A stretch of 64,000 nucleotides of DNA from Catonella morbi ATCC 51271 (GCF_000160035.2 NZ_KI535367.1:124001-188000); one strand, 5' to 3'. Numbered from the stretch's first letter, positions 34,326 through 44,617 are shown. Notes: generated from the sequence alone by a model not told the origin. Made by a program: numbers and translations.

Positions 34326-35489
34326 ATGAACGAAGATATGATGAAAGAGCTGGAGAGTCTTAAAAAAATTATAAGATTGGCTATTGAAGGAAACAGTATA
34401 GATCAGGTGATGGAGTATTTGCACGAAATTTTAAACTGTGATTTTATTTTCTATAATTATGTCCAAAATAACAGAATAGTAATGGGGTCGGAAGAGAATC
34501 TAACTGATTCCGATTGTTTTGAATATGAAATAGGTCTCAGTAACGAATTATTAGGAAAAATTCTTGTAAATATATCCAAGGAAAATATAACGGATTTTCA
34601 AAAAAAGGTTTTGGGCTATGTGGCAGATGTATTTACTCTGATAAACAGGGAAAAGTTCTCTGTGGAGAGGGTGGAAAAAGATCTGAAGCAGGAGCTTATC
34701 CTCGATATCTGTACAGGAAATATAAAGTCACGTGAAGAACTTAATATAAGAAGTAAGCTTAACGGATGGGAAATTAAAGATAATCTTGTGGTTATTATCT
34801 TTGATTTGGATGAGTACAAGAAAAAAACGGTTGATTTAAAAGAATCAAGCAGGAAAATAGAAGTTGTCAAAGAAAAAATGTTCAGAGCGTTAAAGAACAA
34901 TTTTTTAGATGCCGGAATGACCTTCTATAACTATCAGAACAGTGACAGTATTATATTCTTATTTGAATTTGACAATAATTATCTGCACAATAAAGACAGA
35001 TTATTTAAGAAAATGATGCAGGAGTCCTTAGATGATTTTGGCTTTACTTATACAGTGGGTATAGGAAGAGTAGTTAATAATATTTTTGATGCGCCGATAT
35101 CTTATACGGAAGCAAGAGAAGCGGTTAAGATAGGAAGAAGCATGCTTGGGCTCGGGATGATTCATGAGTATAAGGATTTGGAGCTTTTTTCCCTGTTAAA
35201 CAGTGCGGTTAATAAAGATATTCTGGCAGGTGAGCTTATGCGCCCGATAAGAAAGCTTATTGAGTATGATAAGGAAAATGAAACAGAATATTATGTTTTC
35301 TTAAAAGAACTTATAAATGCAAATTGGAGTCTGACCAGAGCTTCAGAGAATAATTATATCCATTACAATACTGCAAAATACAGGCTTAAGAAAACTGAAG
35401 AGATTATGGAATTACAGGTTGATACCGCAAACAGCAGATTTAAGTTGGAGCTTGCTCTCAGACTCTATGAGTTAAAGAATATGGTGTGA
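34326..35489 (+). CDS. PucR/CdaR-like transcriptional regulator
   Basis: This 387-residue protein starts with a GAF-like sensory region (about 15-120), has a GGDEF-like CdaR middle domain without a catalytic motif (about 130-280), and ends with a PucR-type helix-turn-helix: LKELINANWSLTRASENNYI then HYNTAKYRLKKTEEI. The diguanylate cyclase gene begins 37 bp downstream on the same strand, so the two are probably one operon and the regulator may set cyclase levels. The signal is unknown. Confidence 0.78.
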   Translation: MNEDMMKELESLKKIIRLAIEGNSIDQVMEYLHEILNCDFIFYNYVQNNRIVMGSEENLTDSDCFEYEIGLSNELLGKILVNISKENITDFQKKVLGYVADVFTLINREKFSVERVEKDLKQELILDICTGNIKSREELNIRSKLNGWEIKDNLVVIIFDLDEYKKKTVDLKESSRKIEVVKEKMFRALKNNFLDAGMTFYNYQNSDSIIFLFEFDNNYLHNKDRLFKKMMQESLDDFGFTYTVGIGRVVNNIFDAPISYTEAREAVKIGRSMLGLGMIHEYKDLELFSLLNSAVNKDILAGELMRPIRKLIEYDKENETEYYVFLKELINANWSLTRASENNYIHYNTAKYRLKKTEEIMELQVDTANSRFKLELALRLYELKNMV

Positions 35490-35525
35490 TACTTTTAAAA
35501 TAACTTTGTGTTTATGGAGATAATA

Positions 35526-36950
35526 ATGCAAGCATATGAAAAAATTAAGGAAAAGGCCGGACGTAAATGGGGTTTTGATACAATCAGCTCAAAGCTTATA
35601 TTATCCGGTGTTGTAATTGCGATTATCGTTGCGTTTTTTGTAGGCTTTGTGGTCTCGGGAACTATAACCGGTCTTGAAGAAAGGCTTATAAGAAGCAGGT
35701 TAGAGGCTGATATTAACTATGCTAAAGACCTGGTATCACACAATAACAAAGAGGCAAAGTGGAATATTAAGGATAATACCATATATTTCGGTGAAACCAT
35801 GATTGGAGACGGAACTAAGGAAAGAGCCAATCTCGGACCTTTTTTTGAACATTTTGAAAAGACGGGCACCCTTGCCTATATATTTGTAAAGGTAAGTGAC
35901 GATGATCCGGAGTATAAGGCTGCACAGGGACAGGATCTTTCCTATGCGATCGGACATTACCGAAGGGCTGCGGGAAGTACTTTGGGACCCGGAGGGAAAT
36001 CTATCTTAGGTTCTTTCATGGCTAAGAATGTGTCAGATGCACTTGATAAGTATGGAGTATATTCAGGTGAGGCTAATGTTGCGGAAGATACGCTGTTCTG
36101 TCTTTACAGGGTGCTTAAAAATGAAGGAGGAGAAGCAGTCGGCGCTATTGTTGTCGGAAGAAGTATTGAGGAGTTAAATAAGGAAATCAGTAAGGCAGTT
36201 TTAAAGATAGCCTTTTTTACCCTGTTTATTATTTCTGTTGTTATAATAATTGTATTTATTATTATTTCACAATTTATAAAGACTATAAACAATATAGTAT
36301 TCTACCTGCGGAAGCTTGAAGTAGGCGTTATTCCGGATGAAAGGTTGGAGGTAAATTCTATAGGTGAGCTTAATCTTGTGGGTGAAAGTGTAAACAATCT
36401 GGTAGGATACCTCAGAGAGAATCTTGTGCTTCAGAAAAAATCTGAAATTGATGCACTTACGGGATTGCCTAACAGAATGTCTTATGACCAGTATTCGGAA
36501 GAACTTGAAAAATATTTATATGCGAATCAAAAAACACTCGGAGTTGAAATATTGGATATAGATTATTTTAAGCAGTATAATGATAACTATGGTCATCAAA
36601 ACGGAGATGAGTGTATTAAGATGATTGCGGGAGAACTTCAGAAGCTGGTTCAGGAGTGCCCTAAGATATATGCTGCCAGATACGGGGGAGACGAGTTTGT
36701 AATTATCTATCCGGGACTTCTTTTAAGTGAAGTAGAAGGATTTGTAAAAAATTTGAAAAAAGCTGTTCAGTCAAAAGGTATGGAACATAAATTTTCAAAG
36801 GCTTCAGATGTTGTTACGGTAACTCAGGGAGTATGCTTTGATATATTTTCTAAAGGAAAGACTTTATCTGATTTCCTTAAAAGGGCGGATGAAGCTCTTT
36901 ATGAGGAAAAGAAGATTGGAAGAAACAGCTATAGGATAATCCAGATGTAA
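35526..36950 (+). CDS. Membrane diguanylate cyclase (Cache-like sensor + GGDEF)
   Basis: The protein has 474 residues from the ATG at 35526 (GGAG site seven bases upstream). It has one transmembrane helix (about 27-50), an extracytoplasmic Cache-like sensor (about 55-225; contains DLSYAIGHYRRAAG), a second helix (about 228-252), a short HAMP-like linker, and a C-terminal GGDEF domain with DALTGLPNR and an intact RYGGDEF. It should make cyclic di-GMP in response to an outside signal. No RxxD inhibitory site is evident before the GGDEF. Confidence 0.88.
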   Translation: MQAYEKIKEKAGRKWGFDTISSKLILSGVVIAIIVAFFVGFVVSGTITGLEERLIRSRLEADINYAKDLVSHNNKEAKWNIKDNTIYFGETMIGDGTKERANLGPFFEHFEKTGTLAYIFVKVSDDDPEYKAAQGQDLSYAIGHYRRAAGSTLGPGGKSILGSFMAKNVSDALDKYGVYSGEANVAEDTLFCLYRVLKNEGGEAVGAIVVGRSIEELNKEISKAVLKIAFFTLFIISVVIIIVFIIISQFIKTINNIVFYLRKLEVGVIPDERLEVNSIGELNLVGESVNNLVGYLRENLVLQKKSEIDALTGLPNRMSYDQYSEELEKYLYANQKTLGVEILDIDYFKQYNDNYGHQNGDECIKMIAGELQKLVQECPKIYAARYGGDEFVIIYPGLLLSEVEGFVKNLKKAVQSKGMEHKFSKASDVVTVTQGVCFDIFSKGKTLSDFLKRADEALYEEKKIGRNSYRIIQM

Positions 36951-36955
36951 GGGAC

Positions 36956-36984
36956 TTGACTTTAAGTCAATAAACAGATATCAT
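36956..36984 (+). promoter_or_regulatory. Promoter of the pheS T-box leader
   Basis: TTGACT (36956-36961), a 17-base spacer and TATCAT (36979-36984), placed just after the GGDEF stop codon and upstream of the T-box. Confidence 0.65.
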
Positions 36985-36991
36985 TGTATCT

Positions 36992-37257
36992 AAGCTTAAA
37001 AACTAAAGACTTTGACGGTGCAGTCTATATTTAGACACAGGGAAAGGGAGTCATACAGAGAGAGAAAACAGAAGCTGGAAGTTTTCTTATGCAACCCCGA
37101 TTCTGACCTTCACACCCGAGTTGTAAAACTTAAATCATAGAGAGAGTAGGTTTTGCCGGCAGCAGCCGTTATCTGTAAATTGAGAGCCTGTCAGACTGAC
37201 AGGAATCAGGGTGGTAACACGGAAAATTCGCCCCTGCGTTATGCAGGGGCTTTTTTA
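36992..37257 (+). ncRNA. T-box leader (Phe) of pheS
   Basis: The T-box sequence AGGGTGGTAACACGG (37209-37223) precedes an intrinsic terminator CGCCCCTGCG-TTAT-GCAGGGGC followed by TTTTTTA (37230-37257). Upstream is a Stem I-like region with AGAGAGAG and GAAGCTGGAAG (about 37060-37085), and the likely specifier TTC (Phe) in GACCTTCACACC (about 37108-37120). Uncharged tRNA-Phe would stabilise the antiterminator and allow expression. The specifier is assigned from position and gene identity. Confidence 0.9.
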
Positions 37258-37283
37258 TTAAATAAAAATCTCTCCGAGGGATG
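37256..37283. repeat. 28-bp repeat, family 3, copy 2
   Basis: Identical over 28 bases to 21978-22005. It begins inside the T run of the T-box terminator and ends ATCTCTCCGAGGGATG. A hairpin GTGTGC...GCACAC lies further down at about 37325-37348, before pheS. Confidence 0.75.
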
Positions 37284-37373
37284 TAAATCTTTCGGCAGGG
37301 AAACTTGCCTTACTGCACCGATCGTGTGCGAAGTGTGTACAGGCACACACTATACTATATGTGGAGGAAAACA

Positions 37374-38393
37374 ATGAAAGAGAAATTAAAAGCAATTATG
37401 GACGCTGCGCTTAAGCAGATTGAAGAGGCGGCTGACAGCGAAACACTTAACGATGCAAGGGTGAGCTTCCTTGGTAAGAAGGGAGAATTGACACAGGTTC
37501 TTAAAAGCCTTAAGGATGTAGCACCTGAGGACAGGCCGAAGGTAGGCCAGCTTGTGAATGAGGCAAGAGAGATACTTGAAAAGAAGCTTGAAGAGCGAAA
37601 GAGAGAGTTTGAGAAGAAAATGCTTGACCTTAAGCTTGCTACGGAAACCATAGATGTTACCCTTCCTGCTAAAAAGCCTATGATAGGGCATAGACATCCG
37701 AATACCATAGCACTTGATGAAGTTAAGAAAATCTTCATAGGTATGGGATATCAGGTGGTAGACGGTCCTGAGATAGAGTATGATTACTATAATTTTGAAG
37801 CTTTGAACATTCCCGCAAACCACCCTGCAAAGGACGAACAGGATACCTTCTATATAAATGACAAGCTTCTGCTTCGTACCCAGACATCATCTGTTCAGGT
37901 ACATGTAATGGAAAAACAAAAACCGCCTATCAGAATTATTGCTCCGGGCAGGGTATTCCGTTCAGACGAGGTAGATGCCACACATTCACCTTCATTCCAT
38001 CAGGTTGAAGGACTTGTAATAGACAAGAATGTAACCTTTGCAGACCTGAAGGGAACTCTTGCAGAATTTGCAAGAAGAATCTTCGGTGAAGATACCAAGG
38101 TGAAGTTCAGACCGCACCACTTCCCTTTTACAGAGCCATCCGCAGAAATGGATGTTTCCTGCTTTAAATGCGGAGGCAAGGGCTGTCGTTTCTGTAAAAA
38201 TGAAGGCTGGATTGAGATACTGGGTTGTGGCATGGTTCACCCTCACGTACTTGAGATGCGTGGAATAGATCCTAAGGAATATCAGGGCTTTGCCTTCGGT
38301 ATGGGACTTGAGAGAATTGCCCTCTTAAAGTATGAGGTAGACGATATGCGCCTTCTTTATGAGAATGATGTGCGTTTCTTAAGACAGTTTTAA
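37374..38393 (+). CDS. pheS: Phenylalanyl-tRNA synthetase alpha subunit
   Basis: The protein has 339 residues from the ATG at 37374 (GTGGAGG site); the longer frame from 37305 would begin in the leader. It has an N-terminal coiled coil (about 1-90), then the class II core: motif 2 around PGRVFRSDEVDATHSPSFHQ, and motif 3 GFAFGMGLERIALLKY. A zinc-type CFKCGGKGCRFCKNEGW loop is present. It charges tRNA-Phe together with PheT and is controlled by the T-box. Confidence 0.97.
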   Translation: MKEKLKAIMDAALKQIEEAADSETLNDARVSFLGKKGELTQVLKSLKDVAPEDRPKVGQLVNEAREILEKKLEERKREFEKKMLDLKLATETIDVTLPAKKPMIGHRHPNTIALDEVKKIFIGMGYQVVDGPEIEYDYYNFEALNIPANHPAKDEQDTFYINDKLLLRTQTSSVQVHVMEKQKPPIRIIAPGRVFRSDEVDATHSPSFHQVEGLVIDKNVTFADLKGTLAEFARRIFGEDTKVKFRPHHFPFTEPSAEMDVSCFKCGGKGCRFCKNEGWIEILGCGMVHPHVLEMRGIDPKEYQGFAFGMGLERIALLKYEVDDMRLLYENDVRFLRQF

Positions 38394-38487
38394 GTTATCA
38401 GCTTAAAAGTTGTTAACTAAGATAAAACTAAAAATTTAACTATGAAAGAACAATGTTTGCTCTACAAAAGTAGAATAAATGGCTCGA

Positions 38488-38522
38488 ATTGAGAATACAA
38501 GTGCCAAAAGTATTTGGCAGCC
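38488..38522. repeat. Dispersed hairpin repeat, family 2, copy 3 (inverted)
   Basis: GTGCCAAAAGTATTTGGCA (38502-38520) is the reverse complement form of the family-2 core found at 10065 and 14998. It lies between pheS and pheT. Confidence 0.55.
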
Positions 38523-38555
38523 TAATCAATTCAGATAAGTTAAGAGGAGATTAAC

Positions 38556-40994
38556 ATGAATACACCTTTATCTTGGATAAAAGAAATGGTGCCGGAGCTT
38601 GACTGCAGTCCGGCAGAGTATATGGATGCAATGACACTTAGCGGAACTAAGGCTGAAAGTGTGGAGTATTTTGATGAAAATTTAGATAAAATCATAGTAG
38701 GAAAAATAAATAAACTAGAGCAGCACCCTGATGCGGATAAGCTTGTTATCTGTCAGGTACAGGTAGATGAAGCAGGTAAAGAGGTACAGATAGTTACAGG
38801 TGCACCGAATGTCTTTGAAGGTGCTGTAGTTCCGGTAGTGCTTGACGGAGGTAAGGTAGCCTGTGACCATTCAGGAAACAGGACTGCAGGAGGATTTGAA
38901 ATAAAGGCAGGAAAGCTTAGAGGAGTGGATTCGTATGGAATGATGTGCTCCATAGATGAGCTTGGGAGGGATAAAACCTACTATCCTGAAGCGGATGAAG
39001 AAGGACTTTATATTTTCAATAAAATAGAGGGCGGAAGTGAGCTTAAACTTGGAAGTGATGCTTTAGAAGCGCTCGGTCTAAGAGATGCTCTTGTAGAATA
39101 CGAAGTAACCAGTAACAGGGTAGACTGCTTCGGTATAGAGGGTATAGCCAGGGAGGCTGCGGCTACCTTCCGTAAGGAGTTCAAGCCTCCTGTGATAAAA
39201 GAAACAGGCAATTCAGAGAAGGCAGAAGACTATATTTCCGTGGAAATAAAAGATAATGACCTTTGCAAACGTTTTGTAGCAAGGGTGGTTAAAAATGTAA
39301 AAATAGCTCCTTCCCCACTCTGGATGCAGCGCAGGCTTTCCTCAGTAGGCATCCGTCCTATCAATAATATAGTGGATATTACAAACTATGTAATGACAGA
39401 GATGAGCCAGCCTATGCATGCCTATGACCTTTCTACTATTGAAGACAGGAAGATTATAGTAGAAAGAGCAGCTAAGGGAGAAAAATTCACTACACTTGAC
39501 GGAGAAGAAAGAGAACTTGATGATACGGTTCTGCTTATAAAAGACGGCAAAAAGGCGGTTGGTATAGCCGGCATTATGGGCGGTGAGAACTCAAAGATAA
39601 ATGACAATCTGAATACAGTCCTCCTTGAAGCAGCCTGCTTTGACGGTACCAACATCCGGCTTTCAAGTAAGAAGGTAGGACTTAGAACTGATGCTTCAGG
39701 TAAATTTGAAAAAGGACTTCATCCAAACACGGCTCTGCTTGCTATGAACAGAGCCTGCCAACTCATAGAGGAGATAGGTGCGGGCGAGGTAGTAGGCGGA
39801 GTAGTAGATGTTTATCCTGTAAAGGAAGGCGACAGAACGGTAGAATTTGACCTTGATGCCTGCAACCGTTTACTTGGAACTGATATAAGCAGAGAAGAAG
39901 CGGCCGAGTATTTTAAAAGGCTTGAAATTAAGATAAATGATGATGGAAAAACTGTAACAGTACCTTATTTCAGGCAGGATTTACTTCGTAATGCGGATAT
40001 TGCTGAGGAACTTGCAAGGTTCTTCGGATATGATAAGATACCTACAACTCTTCCGAGCGGAGAGTCAACAGCAGGCGGAGAAACCTTGCAGATGGAGATA
40101 GAAGGTAAGGCAAGGGCTCTTGCTGAGCAGTTTGGCTTCTGTGAAGGCATGACCTTCTCCTTTGAAAGCCCTAAGGTATTTGAAAAGCTCCTGCTTCCTG
40201 AAGATGCCAAGGAAAGAGAAACCATTAAGATTATGAATCCTCTCGGTGAAGACTATTCCATAATGCGTACACAGATTGTAAACGGAATGCTTACTTCACT
40301 CGGAACCAATTCAGCCAGAAGAAATAAGAATGTAAGGCTTTATGAAATATCCAATATTTACCTTGCAAAGAAACTTCCTCTTGAAGATTATCCTGAGGAG
40401 AAGAAACAATTCTGCCTTGGTATGTACGGAGAAGGAGACTTTTTTGTACTAAAGGGAGTTGTTGAAGAATTTTTATATAAAGTCGGTATGAAAAAGCTTC
40501 CTTCTTATAAGGCTCAGGCGGGAAAGACCTTCCTTCATCCCGGAAGGCAGGCGGATATTATCTATGATGGGGAGCCGGTAGGCTACCTTGGAGAAGTACA
40601 TCCTCTGGTACAGGAAACCTACGGTATAAGCGAGAGAGCCTATATTGCCAATATAGATTTAAGTAAGATTTGTGAAAAAGCAGATTTTAGTGTAAAATAT
40701 GAAGGTATAGCAAAATTCCCATCCGTAGTGCGAGACATAAGCCTTATTATGAGCAAGAGTCTTACAGCAGGTGAAATAGAGGAAGTAATAAGAACTAACG
40801 GCGGGAATATATTAGAAAGTCTTGGGCTTTTCGATATTTATGAGGGAGAAAGAATAGGTGCAGACAAAAAGTCTATGGCTTATTCAATTACATTCAGAAA
40901 TAAGGAAAAGACCCTTGAAGATGCAGAGATAACGGCTGTTATGGAAAATATACTTAAAGGACTGGAACATATAGGGGCTGTACTCAGAAGCTGA
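38556..40994 (+). CDS. pheT: Phenylalanyl-tRNA synthetase beta subunit
   Basis: The 812-residue protein is the beta subunit, with the usual length. In order: an N-terminal EMAP/tRNA-binding domain (about 40-155, IIVGKINKLEQHPDADKL), the B3/B4 editing domain (about 200-390), B5 (about 400-475), the catalytic-like core and the C-terminal anticodon-binding FDX-ACB domain (about 715-812, AKFPSVVRDISLI). It is 162 bp downstream of pheS with no terminator, only a family-2 hairpin between, so it shares the T-box transcript. AGAGGAG precedes the ATG. Confidence 0.97.
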   Translation: MNTPLSWIKEMVPELDCSPAEYMDAMTLSGTKAESVEYFDENLDKIIVGKINKLEQHPDADKLVICQVQVDEAGKEVQIVTGAPNVFEGAVVPVVLDGGKVACDHSGNRTAGGFEIKAGKLRGVDSYGMMCSIDELGRDKTYYPEADEEGLYIFNKIEGGSELKLGSDALEALGLRDALVEYEVTSNRVDCFGIEGIAREAAATFRKEFKPPVIKETGNSEKAEDYISVEIKDNDLCKRFVARVVKNVKIAPSPLWMQRRLSSVGIRPINNIVDITNYVMTEMSQPMHAYDLSTIEDRKIIVERAAKGEKFTTLDGEERELDDTVLLIKDGKKAVGIAGIMGGENSKINDNLNTVLLEAACFDGTNIRLSSKKVGLRTDASGKFEKGLHPNTALLAMNRACQLIEEIGAGEVVGGVVDVYPVKEGDRTVEFDLDACNRLLGTDISREEAAEYFKRLEIKINDDGKTVTVPYFRQDLLRNADIAEELARFFGYDKIPTTLPSGESTAGGETLQMEIEGKARALAEQFGFCEGMTFSFESPKVFEKLLLPEDAKERETIKIMNPLGEDYSIMRTQIVNGMLTSLGTNSARRNKNVRLYEISNIYLAKKLPLEDYPEEKKQFCLGMYGEGDFFVLKGVVEEFLYKVGMKKLPSYKAQAGKTFLHPGRQADIIYDGEPVGYLGEVHPLVQETYGISERAYIANIDLSKICEKADFSVKYEGIAKFPSVVRDISLIMSKSLTAGEIEEVIRTNGGNILESLGLFDIYEGERIGADKKSMAYSITFRNKEKTLEDAEITAVMENILKGLEHIGAVLRS

Positions 40995-41058
40995 TATTTG
41001 TCTTGCAAATACAGAGAAGATAGTGGATAATAATTGAAGAAGTGTGAGAGGAGACGGT

Positions 41059-42570
41059 ATGAATAAAGATTTTGAAAACTTGAAGCCTTATTTAGATAAA
41101 TCTATGGCTATGAATACGGCTATGGCTTTGTTTGGATGGGACACAGAAACACTTGCTCCAAAGGCTGCTGTGGATCAGACAGCCAAGATATTGGGAGTAA
41201 TAGCGGGAGAAGCCTACAATTCTATTATGAATGATGAGGTTAAACAGACTGTTTACAAGCTTTCGGAAGAAATAAAAGAAGGCAAAGAGACCGGGCTTAC
41301 AGAGGTAGAAAAAGGAATTATCAAACAACTTAAGAAGGATTATGAGTATTTGGAGAAGATTCCGGAAAAAGAATATCAGGAGTATTCGGAATTACAGGCT
41401 GTTGGAGCTTCAAGATGGGCCGAAGCCAAGAATGCAGATGATTTCGGTAAATTTTTGCCGACTCTTAAGTCTCTTATTGAATACACCAAGAAATTTGCGG
41501 TTTATAGAATAAAAAACGGTGAAAAGCCTTATGATGTATTGCTTAATGATTACGAAGAAGGCTTCAATCAGGAGATACTTGATAAATTCTTTAACAAATT
41601 AAAAGAGGCCATAGTTCCTCTGCTTAAGAAAATTAAAGAAAAACCGCAGGTTGAGTATGAATTTCTGTTTAAAAGCTATCCCGTGGATAAACAGAAGGAG
41701 TTTTCAGGGTTTGTAGCGGAATATCTGGGCTTTGATATGGAGAGGGGTGTAATTGCGGAAAGTGAACACCCATTTACAAGCAATCTCCATAATAAGGATG
41801 TAAGAATTACCAATCATTTTCATGAAAATAACCTTGAAAGCGCAATATTCTCCGTAATTCATGAGGCAGGGCATGGAATTTATGAAATGAATATTCCTGA
41901 TGAACTTACCCTGACTCCTGTGGGAGGAGGTTCTTCAATGGGATTACATGAATCACAGTCAAGATTTTGTGAAAATATTATCGGAAGAAGTAAGGCATTT
42001 TGGGAGCCGATTTATGGCAAGCTTGTAAAAACATTTCCTGAACAGTTAAAAGATATAAGCCTTGATAAATTTATAACAGCTATCAACCGTACAGAGGCAG
42101 GTCTCATCCGTACTGAGGCGGATGAACTTACCTACAGTTTACATATACTGGTACGCTATGAGATTGAAAAGAAGATATTTAATGAAGATTATCCGGCAGA
42201 GAAACTTCCTGAGCTTTGGAATGACCTTTATGAAGAATATCTCGGAGTGCGCCCGACAAGTTATAAAGATGGAATCCTTCAGGATATACACTGGGCAGGA
42301 GGAAGCTTTGGATATTTCTCAAGCTATGCCTTAGGTAATGCCATAGGAGCACAGTTATATCACCAATTGAAGAAAGAAATGAACTTTGATGAAGTTCTTA
42401 GAAAGGGTGAAGTATCAAAAATTATAAACTGGCTTGGTGAAAAAGTTCATAAATACGGAAAACTGAAAAATACAAATGAGATTCTTCTTATGGCAACGGG
42501 AGAAGAATTTAACGCAGACTATTATGTAGAGTATCTTGCTGACAAGTTTACAAAGGAATATGGGCTGTAA
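41059..42570 (+). CDS. Metallocarboxypeptidase, M32 family
   Basis: The 503-residue, largely helical zinc peptidase removes C-terminal residues from peptides. The zinc motif is HEAGHGIYE (HExxH), followed by the distal ligand region LHESQSRFCENIIGR and the family motif IRTEADELTYSLH, plus GVRP and GYFSSYALGN. The length equals Thermus-type M32 enzymes. The ATG at 41059 is preferred over a GTG at 41044 because AGAGGAG lies just before it. It is cytoplasmic and probably recycles peptides. Confidence 0.93.
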   Translation: MNKDFENLKPYLDKSMAMNTAMALFGWDTETLAPKAAVDQTAKILGVIAGEAYNSIMNDEVKQTVYKLSEEIKEGKETGLTEVEKGIIKQLKKDYEYLEKIPEKEYQEYSELQAVGASRWAEAKNADDFGKFLPTLKSLIEYTKKFAVYRIKNGEKPYDVLLNDYEEGFNQEILDKFFNKLKEAIVPLLKKIKEKPQVEYEFLFKSYPVDKQKEFSGFVAEYLGFDMERGVIAESEHPFTSNLHNKDVRITNHFHENNLESAIFSVIHEAGHGIYEMNIPDELTLTPVGGGSSMGLHESQSRFCENIIGRSKAFWEPIYGKLVKTFPEQLKDISLDKFITAINRTEAGLIRTEADELTYSLHILVRYEIEKKIFNEDYPAEKLPELWNDLYEEYLGVRPTSYKDGILQDIHWAGGSFGYFSSYALGNAIGAQLYHQLKKEMNFDEVLRKGEVSKIINWLGEKVHKYGKLKNTNEILLMATGEEFNADYYVEYLADKFTKEYGL

Positions 42571-42579
42571 GGATGTATA

Positions 42580-43026
42580 ATGAAAAAAATTATTAATAAT
42601 AAAAAGCTGATTGTAGGTTTAATTTTTATTATTTACCTGTTGATGCTGTGCTATCACTTGTTTTTAAGTGATAGCATCGGCAAAAGAGAAATAGCGGAAT
42701 CCTATAGATATAATTTTACCCTGTTTAAAGAAATACTCAGATATATCAGAAATATCAACGTTATAGGAGTTAAACTGGTATTTATAAATATAATAGGCAA
42801 TGTGGTCGCCTTTGTTCCGTTTGGAATATTTGTGGGATATTTTTTGAAAAACAGTAAATATACATTTTTAAAAACTATTTTACTCGGACTCGTTTTTACT
42901 GTAGCCATAGAAGGGATTCAGCTGATAACAAGAGTGGGAATCTGTGATGTAGACGATATATTGCTTAATTTTATAGGAGTTGTGACGGGAGGAGTGTTTT
43001 CAAAAATATTTAACAAAAATAATTAA
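42580..43026 (+). CDS. VanZ-like membrane protein
   Basis: The 148-residue protein has four hydrophobic segments and the VanZ hallmarks NIIGNVVAFVPFGIFVG and EGIQLITRVGICDVDDILLN, where paired Asp residues follow the third helix. It starts nine bases after the carboxypeptidase stop and is probably co-transcribed. VanZ of Enterococcus gives low teicoplanin resistance; for stand-alone family members the role is unknown. No van genes are near, so resistance should not be assumed. Confidence 0.85.
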   Translation: MKKIINNKKLIVGLIFIIYLLMLCYHLFLSDSIGKREIAESYRYNFTLFKEILRYIRNINVIGVKLVFINIIGNVVAFVPFGIFVGYFLKNSKYTFLKTILLGLVFTVAIEGIQLITRVGICDVDDILLNFIGVVTGGVFSKIFNKNN

Positions 43027-43103
43027 TCTACTTGAAACTAAAATAAGTAGTGATAAAATGGAAGGTAGGAGATTTTATTTTAAATGTAAATTTACAGGCA
43101 AAC

Positions 43104-43129
43104 AAAAAAGGCACCGCAGAAGCGGTACC
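43104..43129 (-). terminator. Terminator of tRNA-Arg (minus strand)
   Basis: GGCACCGC (43110-43117) and GCGGTACC (43122-43129) pair around AGAA (one G-T pair); on the minus strand TTTTTTG follows directly. It starts six bases after the tRNA. Confidence 0.85.
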
Positions 43130-43134
43130 TGATA

Positions 43135-43208
<74 letters not shown>

Positions 43209-43289
43209 AAAATTGCTGAGCGAGATATATTTTATCACATTATCGTAGGTTTGTAAAGTATAAAAATAAATTTGAAAGGAAATACAGAC

Positions 43290-44510
43290 ATGCTAGCAAC
43301 ATTAATACCTTTATTTGACAATAAAATGGAAGTATGTGCATATTCGGTATTTGCCCAAAGGGAAAATTATCTGATGCATCCTTCTCTTTTAGGAACAGGC
43401 AGTTTAGATGCTGCAGCAGGATTATTAGGCTTGGAAATAATTGAAAGTATGGGTATAGGAACCCTTGCAGGAGATAAAGAAGTATTTATAGAGGTAAATA
43501 ATATCTCTCTGTTCTCAGATATTGAGAATCAGTGCAGTGCTCCCGCAAGTAAGGTAGTCTTGCTCATTGATTATAAAATAAATACAGAGCAGATGTATGT
43601 AGACAGAATAACAGAGCTTAAGGACAAGGGATATAAGTTCGCTGTAAGAAAGCTTAAAATTGAGCAGTTTGAGGAATATAAGGCTGTGCTTAGCCTTATG
43701 GATTATATACTGCTTGACCATAAAAAGATTAAGATAGAAAAAGCTAAGATTTATTTTGGACAGGTGTATCCGAATATCAAGCTTTGTGCCGTAAATGTGG
43801 ATACTAAAGAAGAGTATGAAAAGCTTACGGAAAGCGGCGGATACCATCTTTTTGAAGGTGATTTCTTTAGAATGCCTGCCATCTCAAAGAACGGTGAGAT
43901 AGCTCCTCTTAAGATAACTTATATTGAGCTTCTTAACCTTGTAAATCAGCCTGACTTTGATTTGACTGAGGTTGCGGATGTTATTTCGAAAGATACAGCT
44001 CTTGTAATTAATATGCTCGAGATAGTAAATAAGCTGTCAAGAAATTCAAAGATTACTTCTATAAGGGCGGCTACAGCCATGCTTGGACAGAGAGAAATAA
44101 GGAGATGGGCTAGTACTGCGGCTACCAAATCTCTTTGTGCCGACAAGCCTAGTGAGATTATGCGTCTATCCCTCATACGTGCGAAATTTGCGGAAAATCT
44201 TGCTTATTGTTTTGACTTGGGTGCTGTTACTGCGGAGCTTTTCCTTATGGGACTTTTCTCTGTACTTGATATCCTCCTTGACAAAAATATGAAGGATGCT
44301 CTTGAACTTGTAAATGTATCGGAAGAAATCAGCTCGGCTTTACTTGAAAGAAAAGGAAGATTAGCTCCGCTTCTTAACTTTATGCTCTACTATGAAGATG
44401 CGGATTGGCAGGAAGTAAGCAGACTTATGACTGTGTTAAATATAGATGTGAAAAATGTATACATAGCCTATACAGATGCTCTTATTTGGTACAGGGACAT
44501 GTTCTTGTAA
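43290..44510 (+). CDS. EAL-like/HDOD domain signalling protein (YuxH-like)
   Basis: The protein has 406 residues from the ATG at 43290 (GAAAGGA site); a TTG at 43272 is less likely. The N-terminal half (about 1-200) follows the EAL fold but lacks the EAL signature and most metal-binding acids, so it is probably not an active c-di-GMP phosphodiesterase. The C-terminal half is an HDOD domain (about 205-400; ADVISKDTALVINMLEIVNK, SIRAATAMLGQREIRRW). YuxH-type proteins act in signalling networks of unclear output. Confidence 0.8.
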   Translation: MLATLIPLFDNKMEVCAYSVFAQRENYLMHPSLLGTGSLDAAAGLLGLEIIESMGIGTLAGDKEVFIEVNNISLFSDIENQCSAPASKVVLLIDYKINTEQMYVDRITELKDKGYKFAVRKLKIEQFEEYKAVLSLMDYILLDHKKIKIEKAKIYFGQVYPNIKLCAVNVDTKEEYEKLTESGGYHLFEGDFFRMPAISKNGEIAPLKITYIELLNLVNQPDFDLTEVADVISKDTALVINMLEIVNKLSRNSKITSIRAATAMLGQREIRRWASTAATKSLCADKPSEIMRLSLIRAKFAENLAYCFDLGAVTAELFLMGLFSVLDILLDKNMKDALELVNVSEEISSALLERKGRLAPLLNFMLYYEDADWQEVSRLMTVLNIDVKNVYIAYTDALIWYRDMFL

Positions 44511-44617
44511 TTGGTACGGTCTGTCTGCAGTTGAAAAGTCTGTAACTTATGATGTGAATAATTCGGATTCAGTGTAATACTGTAAACGCAGAAAAGGCGA
44601 TATTACAAATATAATTT

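Noticed and set aside
42580-43026. VanZ gene as glycopeptide resistance
   Set aside because: No other van genes are present; stand-alone VanZ-like proteins are widespread with unknown function.
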